In this document: one piece after another, positions 55,491 through 64,000 of the stretch | Layout: each line of letters begins with the position of its first letter | How positions within the stretch are numbered: the stretch's first letter is position 1 | DNA from: Xanthostigma xanthostigma | Lineage: Eukaryota; Arthropoda; Insecta; Raphidioptera; Raphidiidae | Length of the DNA: 64,000 bases | Direction of reading: 5' to 3' | NCBI GenBank assembly: GCA_963575645.1 | Contig: OY754465.1 | Coordinates: 310,001 to 374,000, forward strand | Program-made: the position numbers and the translations under genes | The notes under the pieces: model-generated | Told to the model about the DNA's origin: nothing | The model's database searches: none | The model's input: the letters and a program-made list of their open reading frames with translations, nothing else

Positions 55491-56376
55491 TATTACTCAA
55501 TTGCTTAATTTGCAAGTCGTCTTCGAATAAACTATTTTAAAATGAACCAAGTTAAGACAACGCAGGCACGTCATAAAATCTAATTTTGTATCCGTAAAAC
55601 TTCTTGAAGCCACGCCACCATTTAATACTTGAAAGCAGTTAAAATCGTTACATCAAAGAAAACAAAAAGCGAACTCAGAACAAGGATGTTTTATGTTCGT
55701 GTGATTTGGCCAACGTTCGATGTTGTCCGTTCGTTTGCTGCGGTTTCAGTAAAAAGGGAGGCTCGAACCAGTCTCCGAGTGTTGGACCGAGAAATGTGTC
55801 CAAAGACTATCGCGCGACCGATGGCCAGCGGATAGCGCGAAGCACGGAGGCTTACTCTGTTATATTATGATTTACTGCTTCACCCTTACATCCAGTAAGT
55901 GGTTTTATAACCTCGAAATAACTTCCGACGTACAGCTACAGCCGCGATCAACAAAACGCTACACTGTTCTGAATGTGACAGATGCCATCGATTATGTATT
56001 AAAATATCCGGCCCCTCCACAATATCATAAAGTCCCGTCGAGGAGGCATGAGATAACATACATTATGTATTTACATTTAAATTATTGGATTTAGGTTGAA
56101 GTACTTTCTTATAGAAAAATACTTCATGAATATTTAATTTGTACCTACATACGGAGAATTAAGAATTTGGGTCCAGTTCGATAACACTATGCACCCAAAT
56201 TTTGAAATTTTTTTTTAAGTCATAGAAAACGCTAAATTTTGACGTTCAAAAAAAAAAACTTTGAGGATTATTCACAAATTTCCTCAAAAATACGTGAAAA
56301 AAATGGAACTACTTTTCGTCTTTCACTGTAAATTTTTGAATCTAACCAATCAAAAATCACAAATACACGTCATAGC
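55491..56376. other. GC-richer unrecognised region
   Basis: The stretch 55629-56094 is less AT-rich and carries two consecutive open frames of 68 and 75 codons. The proteins show no motif I recognise and no splice-site pairing. It could hold a decayed exon or an old transposon. Confidence 0.3.
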
Positions 56377-56557
56377 AAAAAACTCAACATTTGCCTCTTC
56401 CCGTTTCACTGCAAGACAATTCGCATACCCCTTTATCGTTCACCTCAGAATTACAATTCGCATACCCGTTTATCGTTCACCCCGGAATTGTTTTTTTAAA
56501 AACTCCACATTTGCCCCTTCCCGTTTCACTGCGAGACAATTCGCATACCCCTTTATC
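56377..56557 (+). repeat. 60-bp direct repeat at 120-bp spacing
   Basis: CTTCCCGTTTCACTGC and ACAATTCGCATACCCCTTTA occur at 56397-56437 and 56517-56557. A third partial ATTCGCATACCC...TTTATCGTTCACC unit lies between, so the segment is a short degenerate tandem array. Confidence 0.9.
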
Positions 56558-58102
56558 AAAAAAAGCGGTGGTTTTCAATCTTCATGAAAATGTGAGTTTT
56601 AAATTTAAAATGCGTTTTATAAATTAAAATTTCCAAATACGACTCTGCCCTGAACGTTCAATTGTATTTCATTCCAACCAATTGATATTTCTATCTTTGT
56701 TTATCATAGATACAGGTATATATAACTTTCTCTTTTCTTATCACTATATAAGACAAGATAGCGATCGCTATAGTAAATAATATACTCTAAATCAAATTAC
56801 TATACCATATTTAATTTTTTTAAATTAATTTATAAAAAATAATTTTCCGCACTTAAAACGACCAATAACGCTGTTATATGTTATATAAAACAATAATTGT
56901 GAATTTTCAGTGGATATTTTGCATAGCAAGTTATCGTACTCTTACCTAAGAATTTATACGCAAGTTTGTTCAATTGAGGCACAAATAGAGGTGAAATGAA
57001 TCAACCATATAATTAGGGTTATTAGATAACAGAGGTTGCATCGTTAGTACTGACCAATAGCGTAAGCGCGGGAATGACGCGTTAGCTGGCAAAATGGATA
57101 AATTATTTTTTTAGCGAGGTCAATTTATGAATACACTATATGTCTACTTAGGTATTTCGTCGTTGGTTCTGTAATAGCTCTTATGTGCATAGCTAGCAGA
57201 TTTTACGTTTTTTAAATGAAAAAATTCAGGAAACGGATCTCTATACACTAGTAATACCTCCAAATTAATTTTACAGTAATCAACAAGGGAAAGTTACTCT
57301 TATGTGAAAAGTTGTATCAAATAATTCTTCCCATGTGCCAATAAATCCGAAATTAACGTTAAATATTTTTTAAGAAAATATTTCGTCTTAATTAAACACG
57401 TATAGTAAAGATAAGTATGAATTAGTAATATACCTCTGAAATTGCTAGTTCTTACCATCCATTGCTGAAATAACCACTTTTTGGCCTTTCCTGCAAATTT
57501 TACTTTTTGCACATAAGAGATATTACAGAACCAACGACGATTTGTCAATTTTTTTCTGACAATGTGTTTTTGCAACCCGGCATTAAATATGGCTTCAAAA
57601 AATTATTTTATAATGCGTTGCACAATAAAACAAGCAACAGAAAATGTAATTGCGTGCTTGCATAGTGCAAGCACGACATGCGTAGCTAAATGAGTTCTGG
57701 GATTTCTCGAATCATAAAACAGTCCCAGTGGAGTGTATGTATACACTGTAGATTCGGTGCAATTATCATTAATGCGGTTCTGAGTGGGTGATACAGAAAT
57801 AAACTAAGCCATGTGCCGCTCCGCATTAAGGAAGTAAAAACAAGCCGAGTACAGTGCAACGCTGTAACGATTTCCCCACAGCCCTGCGTTTGAATCATTA
57901 CAAAAAAATTCAGTTTAAGAACGCGCTAATGTTGTTAATTTTTAGTGTTATGAAAATAAAATAATTTGGTGTGTTATTTTTCGGTATAATTTCTAGAAAT
58001 TGTGAGCTCCGCGAGAATTTTCTTTATATAACCAGTTGACTGGCGGAGCGGTTATAAAAATATTTGAGGGTGTTCATTGCATGTTGTTAATTATTTCAAA
58101 TA
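56558..58102. other. Spacer with a possible decayed Tigger-type fragment
   Basis: Positions 57154-57186 and 57509-57540 are inverted copies (CGTCGTTGGTTCTGTAATA). The minus frame 57300-57575 has KFAGKAKKWL, faintly like the AGKxWL motif in the CENPB-type HTH of pogo/Tigger transposases; this is weak. GTGCTTGC/GCAAGCAC form a small hairpin at 57652-57672. Confidence 0.3.
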
Positions 58103-59068
58103 CAGTAGAACTCCGATAAGTTGAACATCGATAAGTTAAAAAAAATACGTGTGGCACTCGGGGACTGCCGCGGTAAAGCTATTGCATATTCTTTTTAGGT
58201 CTTTAAGTTTTTCTTCTCTATAAAACGAAAATAGCTAGGTATAAATAATAAGGTATAAATAGTGTAATTACACACCAAAACAATTATTCATTCAAAAAAT
58301 TTGTACAAAAAGAACGATATTAAGAGTTTGATCATAGAATTTCGCGCGATGTACATTTATATATATATAGATATAATATCATATATTATACTTTCTCTGC
58401 ACATAACTTAAATAATTTAGGTTATTTTTATAGCAGTATTATATATAAATTCATTTATACACAAATAAAGATAGAATCAGTTATGAGCAGTTATGCAGTT
58501 ATGAGCACACAAACGCCGTGCCGAAGTCTGCCGAACTGAAACGACGTTAGACGATGCACGGCTGTCAACGCCGCACCGCTGTGCCGGTCGGAGTGGGGGG
58601 TGTTAAATTTTTTTTCGTTCGGAATGGGTTTTAGGTTTTTTTTCGTTACGGAATTTCTTGATTCGGTCGCCGCGCTCAAAGCCCGCGATAGAAGCTATGC
58701 AATAGCTTAAAACCTCTGTAACTTACAACACTTTTTTAATTCCCTTCCCTTCAAAGCCTAAACCCTCCACTACTTAAAGCACAAAACCTCGGTAACTTAC
58801 AAATATTTTGAACGTGGGCCCTCGATAACTTAAAATAATATTTTGGTGACCTCCATAACTTATTATCTAGTGAATTATCAGTGAATCATCTTGAATAAGT
58901 GTACAAACAAAAAGGTTTTGCCAAAAACTTTATTAATTTTCACTTCAGTCTTTTACTTGAATCTTGTTAAGTTAAAAATTGAACTTCCAAAACCTCCCTA
59001 ACTTCAACTCTCGATAACTTAAATTTTTCAACGTTACCCTTGAATTTTAACTTATCGAGGTTCTACTG
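58103..59068. mobile_element. pogo/Tigger-like non-autonomous element
   Basis: Ends are CAGTAGAACTCCGATAAGTT and, inverted, CAGTAGAACCTCGATAAGTT, both flanked by TA (58101-58102 and 59069-59070). Subterminal units of the form CTC(C/G)(A/G)TAACTTA(A/C) recur at least seven times between 58130 and 59060. The middle (58496-58685) is conspicuously GC-rich. TA duplication plus CAGTA termini point to the pogo branch of Tc1/mariner. At 966 bp no transposase frame remains. Confidence 0.85.
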
Positions 59069-59205
59069 TATATGTTTCAAATATATTTCAAATATTTTTG
59101 TATGTATCGACTGTGAACTGATATGTATTATTTATAAACAGGGAGTACATTATAATATTGTAATGAAATTGTCTGTTTAATTAGTCTATTCGAATCACAT
59201 GAAGG

Positions 59206-59562
59206 CAAGGCCGTAGGCAGGGGAGGTGTTTTGGGGGTTCAAACCCCTCCCGAAATACCTTAGCCAACCCACTGTTTTATACATACACTTATTTATATTT
59301 TCGACTCTTTTTTCGGATCTGTGATACAATAATTGGATTCCACGTTTTTCGGAACGAATAAAATCGAAATGTAATGCATTGTTAACAAATTAAATAAATC
59401 ATTAAACACTTTCATCGAAATCTTTTCGGCTGCCTTTTAATTAAATTTATATTTATGTAAAATTATAATACCTATATGCGTTCTTATTTTCAAATAAAGT
59501 TGTTTATTGTCTCTGGTTCAGAGCTCGACTCCCCCCGAAATGAAATCCTAGCTACGGCCTTG
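59206..59562. mobile_element. hAT-type MITE with 8-bp target duplication
   Basis: TIRs CAAGGCCGTAG and CTACGGCCTTG are flanked by the exact 8-bp repeat CATGAAGG (59198-59205 and 59563-59570). Inner G/C-rich blocks (GGGGAGGTG, CCCCCCGAAATG) extend partial pairing. The 74-codon frame at 59490-59714 crosses the boundary and is spurious. Confidence 0.93.
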
Positions 59563-59570
59563 CATGAAGG

Positions 59571-60207
59571 GGTTCGTATATCTTGACAATATATTGATAT
59601 TGGTGTCATTGAATATATTTCGATCAAATGTACTACAAAACATAAAAAAATATTTAAACAATAATTTTCAAAGCACGTAATCCTTCGGAAAACACGACGG
59701 TACCACTCATCCAATTTTTCCCCACAACCTCGTAGATATGGCGTCTTAAGTTTGCGTAATTATAATAACCATTAAATGATCAAGGAACTTAAAGTTTGTA
59801 GTTGAATGAAGTTGGTCATAATATAGTTCATTATCAAACAATGTGAGTTGTTGGTTGTTGAAGTCAATTCGCATTTATGTACTTTAAGTTCACATTTCCA
59901 CAATAATTTAAGTTTAATTTTCCTCAGGCTGCCATTGCGATGTTCATGTACTGCACTGAAGATAAAAAGAGACGGAAATATTTTCAGATGTTCAAGTTTC
60001 TATTTTGCGAACTGTACATTACAAATTACCTTTTTAAAAGGTGCTGTGCAGCGAGATATCTACAAAATTTTGTTTAATTATTAAAGTTATGTTTTTACTT
60101 GTCTCCAAACTACTTGAGCTAGGAACACTTTTAAAAGGTGGAAATTTTCTTGAAGGGTATGCGATGTCTAAAACCGTGCTAGAAACGCGAGAAAAAATTA
60201 TCATAAA
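59571..60207. other. Spacer, nothing recognised
   Basis: AT-rich with overlapping frames of 78 and 85 codons that run into the next element. Not convincing. Confidence 0.45.
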
Positions 60208-60612
60208 TATTTTTTTTAAAATAAGCTTAAAAAGCGTGGGGCGCTTTGTTCCACATTTTCGTACATCGAGCGCCCCACGCTTTTTAAGCTTATATTAAAA
60301 AAAATATTTTTCACTTTTTAGTTCGATATAAAGTGTTTTTTAGTTTTTTTAAACTATATTTATTTTCCACTTTTTAGTTCGATTTATTGTCAAAATTTGC
60401 CGAAAAAAAAAATTTTTTTTTTCGCCGTGGACGGGATTAGAACCCACGACCCGTGATGCCGAGAGTTGACGTCAGCGAAGACCGCACAGCTGCCAGTGTA
60501 CTTACTGTGCTGTCATATTATTCCGCTATATAAACCACTTGCTGTTAGTCCACATGAAAGTTACATACATACATACAAACTTACAAGTGAAGTTAATATA
60601 AAGCGTGTAAAA
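60208..60612 (-). mobile_element. Foldback-tailed element with tRNA-like module, copy 2
   Basis: On the minus strand: head TTACACGCTTTATATTAACT, short (GTAT)n tract, tRNA-like module (B box GGTTCTAATCC), then one ACTAAAAAGT...AACACTTTATATC unit and the palindrome core (AAGCTTAAAAAGCGTGGGGC). The far arm is cut short just outside the core, so this copy has lost most of one side of the palindrome. Confidence 0.85.
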
Positions 60613-60974
60613 ACAGCTTTTTTTCAAAAAATTATGTGTATAAAATAGCAGCATTTAGAATGAACGAAATGTTGCACATTTTAAGTTCCTTTTTTTTTGT
60701 TTAAAAAAAAGTAATGCAAAAAAGTGTATTTTAAAATTTTTTGGAAAAGATTATTCGGGTCTATATTGTTAAAATCATACTGGGAAGTCGTAATCTAAGA
60801 CCCACCTCAGGGCTTAAGTAGTTCATAAAAAGGTTTCGTCGGTAAAATAGTGTTGCAATAATTAATTAAATAAAATTGAACTGAATACAACTATAAAATA
60901 AAACCATTTTCGATCAATTTAACCGAGAACCAAATCCCATACGGTTTGTGCGGGATTCTTTAGTTTTCTTTTTT
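60613..60974. other. Spacer, nothing recognised
   Basis: AT-rich. Confidence 0.5.
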
Positions 60975-61197
60975 GACGTGATAACGTCTTATAAATTGAT
61001 GAAACACCGGCTGCATGCACGAAAAAGTGTCACGTTCCGCCTGACCCTGTGCGTGCAAGCGAGAGCGCAGTATAAGCGATAGAGAAGCACGATCGGCTCA
61101 AGTTTGACAGCTACTAAAATTTTCATCAATGCTCTTTATGACGTTATCACGTAAAACTATCGTTCGTAAACCGACTTTACAGACAACCAATTTTTTT
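60975..61197 (+). mobile_element. GACGTGATAACG element, copy 11 (minimal)
   Basis: At 223 bp this is the shortest complete copy: GACGTGATAACGTC, one 24-bp unit, ACACCGGCTGCATG, a single ACGTTCC unit, the type II GCAAGCGAGAGCGC core, the inverted motif ACGTTATCACGT at 61141 and the 45-bp tail to CAACCAATTTTTTT. It defines the least sequence that has been mobile in this family. Confidence 0.94.
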
Positions 61198-62146
61198 GGT
61201 TAAATGGTGCAGTACCTTCATTTCAGCAGGTAATCAGGGCAATATTTTGAAGCTGGATATACGGAACCATTTATGCTCAATCGAAGTAAAACATGAGTGC
61301 GTTTTCGAAACTCAAATAAAGAACAGATCAACCATATGAGCATGGTAAAAGCGTATACACAGTCACAAGGGGTGAATCGGGGTGACTGAAAATATTTATT
61401 TGCGTAACAGACAGTACGTACACACACGAGGGTTTACTAGGGCAGTGCTCATTCTCTTCTGTGGCAGTGCATTCACAGTTCACACACATAATATATAGGA
61501 TAGGGGTGAACAGGCGAGCATAGGACATACATAATTACATAACGTTTGTTTGTTGTTTAAAACAATCTCCTACCTCATCTGCACGCGTCGTAAACGGTAA
61601 ATAAACAGTTGACCCCTATATTTAGTGTAAGCACCGTCGTACTTTTGTCACACATAAACACTATGTGACACTATATAGTGTCAGCTATTATGTGCATCGC
61701 GACATTCATGTTAACAGCAAAGTTACAAAAAAAAATAGGTAGGTATATAGAAAAGCTTGCAACTAGGAATTTCATAACGGATTTCCAAGATTTCGCAATG
61801 CCGGAATTTCGTACAAAACATTATCAATTCCGAAAGTGAAGAAATTAATATCGAAATTCCGGAATTAATGTAGAATAAAAAAACAACTTTTTATAATAAT
61901 TTGTCAATCAGAAGTGGGTCTTATTAAAGATTTCTTACCAATAATTTGAAAATAAAAACAATACAGTCCAATTTTCAACACACAAAGTAATTTCAATGCA
62001 AAATTGATATTCAAAAAATCCTTACAACAAAAACAGTAACCAAAGTAACCAGATCTGGTTCTTCACAATAAAAAAAATCGACTATACTTTTAGCGACTAT
62101 GGCGCAGGTTTTAAAATTTAAAAATGCCTATCTTCATAAATACTTA
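61198..62146. other. Spacer, nothing recognised
   Basis: Overlapping minus-strand frames of 66-69 codons (61218-61528) are unrecognised. A CACTATGTGACACTATATAG string with short inverted pairing lies near 61660. Confidence 0.45.
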
Positions 62147-62417
62147 TCCCGCCAAAAACATTCTGTAAAAAACTAGCCAAGTCACGATGGAGCGCTTGTT
62201 TATCTCTAAAAAGTAATGAAATGACAAAGTCGTGCCAAGTCTAAGGTTCCTTACTGCGATTTCTTTATTATTATAGTTAATGTTGTGTGACTTGGTAATA
62301 ATAAAGTAAGGAACCTTAGACTTGGCACGACTTTGTCTAGATTTCAATACTTTTTAGAGATAAACAAGCAGCTCCATCGAGACTTGGCTAGTTTTTTAAA
62401 GAATGTTTTTGGTGGGA
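62147..62417. mobile_element. Palindromic MITE, CCCGCCAAAAAC ends
   Basis: Arms 62147-62272 and 62297-62417 are near-complementary over their whole length. Outer ends are TCCCGCCAAAAACATTCT and its complement with GGTGGGA; the centre is about 24 bp. One small deletion separates the arms near the middle. Non-coding. Confidence 0.92.
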
Positions 62418-62519
62418 TTTCACTTCTTTTTGTAGAAACGTGGGCATATTGATTTATTTTATTAGATTTTCTTATTTGACACAGTTTTTTTTTCTTTTTA
62501 GGAGTAGTTTTTTTATGTT

Positions 62520-62765
62520 TTCTAATCATCACCAGGTACTCCAGATCTTCGATTATCCTAGTTTTTATAGTTTTCCCTTTATGTGGCCATTAAACCCTAA
62601 CTCTGTACCAAATTTCAGCTCTCTGAGTTTATGGGAAGTACTAGTTCTATTCTGATGATCATGAGTGAGTGAGTAAGTGAGTGAATGATCTACAGACTTG
62701 AAATTTTGGATTTTAAGTATGTGATTATAGCTTACTGGATGACGAAAATTTCTGCATTCTGGTCT
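62520..62765 (+). repeat. Dispersed-repeat 3' tail with (GAGT)n
   Basis: CCAAATTTCAGCTCTCTGAG, GGGAAGTACTAG, GATGATCATGAGTGAGTGAG and then GAAATTTTGGATTTTAAGTA and ATAGCTTACTGGATGACG form a string I recall at the 3' end of insect retroposons. Only one copy is here and its 5' limit is unclear. Confidence 0.5.
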
Positions 62766-62828
62766 TATCCAGAGGTTCTCAAATAGGGGCCTGAAAATGC
62801 GGCGAAATGGATCCAGTAAAGGATGGTA

Positions 62829-62872
62829 CGGCAGTGTTTGTTTCGCGCTCGACTTGGCGGGGGCACTGCCGT
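62829..62872. repeat. Hairpin, ACGGCAGTG stem
   Basis: ACGGCAGTG pairs perfectly with CACTGCCGT around a GC-rich loop containing GGCGGGGG. Probably the remnant of a small MITE. Confidence 0.75.
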
Positions 62873-64000
62873 GCCCCCCGATATAAGTTAAAATATATGT
62901 ATTGAAATAAAATAAAAGCCATGGGGTTTGTTTCTGATAAGAGACACTAATATATTTTTTTTTAAAATGTACAGCCCTATTCGCCGCACCGCGATTCTGA
63001 AGATAATTAATTTTTTTCTTATCAAATAATATTTCATTGTCATCGCTAATAATTTATCTCTGCTCATTTCAACTGATTAATTCACATTTATTGATCTTTT
63101 AAAACTTTCTTCTTTAAACACTTCTGTGGTGACAACAATAATATCTTTGCCAATTACTTGCTCAGCTCAACAATAAAATTGTCGTAATTTTATAATTATG
63201 TATAACATGTCAAATAACTTGACATTTTTTCCAGATAGGTACAGTTATTGCCACAAATTATATAATAAAAACACGTCTGTAAAACTGTATGTATAATCAT
63301 AGATGACAGTAGGTATATAGCTACTTAGCATATTATAATTGCAGTAAAAACATTATTAATGAAAACACAACACAAAAAGTAGTCGAATAAAAACATAAGT
63401 GTCATTTCAAATCTTCACATCCTTGACTCGACTAATTTTCATATAATAAATGTAAATAAATGATAATATATTCCAACAAAATAACAATAAAATGCATAGG
63501 TAATACATTTTTGGTATTAATCTACCCGACTTGTAAAATGAACAACCCCAATCCCACCGGTTCCCGTGCAAGATGCATTTGTTTGTCTCTAAAGGTTTAT
63601 TATGCCGGGGGTTTTTCAAGTTTTGAATGTCATTTTCCGCCGTGAGTTTTTCATGATCAATGTTGGCTTGTTGCCATAAATATAGGAAACCGCAGTGTAT
63701 ATACAGATTGTATCAAATCAAAACGGTCCATAGAACATTCTGTGTGTAAGACAGAGACGATATATAAAGCACTAAAGCAGTAAGTAAGAATGAGATAAAT
63801 GATCGCTAATAGTTACTGTGGTTACGTAAATAAATAATTACGTACACTGTAAATCTTTTTACAAATTTATCAATAAAACTAATACTTTTAATAATTAATT
63901 AATTATTAAATGTTCAAAAAGACCTCCACGTTCTGCCAAACAATATCCTAATTGATTATAAATATTTACCCTCACATTAGCTAACATCTCATGGCCAACG
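62873..64000. other. Spacer, nothing recognised
   Basis: AT-rich to the window edge. Short frames at 63407-63645 on both strands are unrecognised. Confidence 0.5.

Noticed and set aside
56261..56627. 108-codon candidate protein with an internal repeat (ASSRFTARQFAYPF)
   Set aside because: The protein repeat simply reflects the 120-bp-spaced DNA repeat, which is open in two frames at once.
57300..57575. Tigger/CENPB-type transposase remnant
   Set aside because: The AGKxxKWL string is suggestive, but no further motif follows and the flanking inverted repeats do not define an element. Kept only as a remark in the spacer entry.

Overview
This is an AT-rich eukaryotic window. I find no convincing host protein-coding gene, no functional tRNA or rRNA gene, no operon and no CRISPR array. 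All open frames are short (the longest is 112 codons), and none shows a recognisable host domain or exon structure. It looks like intergenic or intronic insect DNA packed with non-autonomous transposons. Several repeats match, from memory, sequence motifs that recur across moth and butterfly genomes: the AACCGACTTC...GGAGGAGGTT element, the GAAGTGAAAACTT...GCACTCCCGGAGTGC element, and a tail containing GTTCC...GGTACGGAACCC. Lepidoptera is therefore the best guess, held with moderate confidence.

Layout. (1) 0.7-9.9 kb: a foldback-tailed element, a mariner-derived element with TA duplications, a GACGTGATAACG element, a textbook Helitron (A|TC...hairpin...CTAG|T) carrying a broken tRNA-Lys-like insert, a hAT MITE nested in a palindrome, a GAAGTGAAAACTT element with an internal 132-bp duplication, and two further TIR elements. 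(2) 11-20 kb: a TTATTCAAC element, a second GACGTGATAACG copy, a long palindrome, a TIR MITE, and two foldback tails, one carrying a tRNA-like module. (3) 20-34 kb: a second Helitron family (three copies in the window), four more complete and one scrambled GACGTGATAACG copies, a two-layer palindrome and a decayed LINE reverse-transcriptase C-terminus. (4) 33-42 kb: three closely similar long GACGTGATAACG copies, a TTAA-flanked element, the second mariner-derived copy and the second foldback-tailed element. (5) 42-64 kb: several MITEs, a foldback-tailed element with a 143-bp apparently perfect inverted repeat and four 165-bp tandem units, a pogo-like element, a hAT MITE with an 8-bp duplication, and a final short GACGTGATAACG copy.

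Two themes link the parts. First, three otherwise unrelated families (GACGTGATAACGT, GAAGTGAAAACTT, TTATTCAAC) share one architecture. A short 5' motif recurs inverted a little inside the 3' end and is followed by a stem-loop tail, with no clear target duplication. This is the plan described for Helentron-associated DINE-1/HINE elements, so most of the repeat load here may be rolling-circle derived. Second, three foldback-tailed families each carry a different head motif, and that same motif is repeated in the arms of a huge 3' palindrome. Head and tail thus co-vary between families, as expected if each pair is read by its own recognition machinery. No autonomous element encoding a Rep-helicase or intact transposase is present, so all of these would have to be mobilised in trans.
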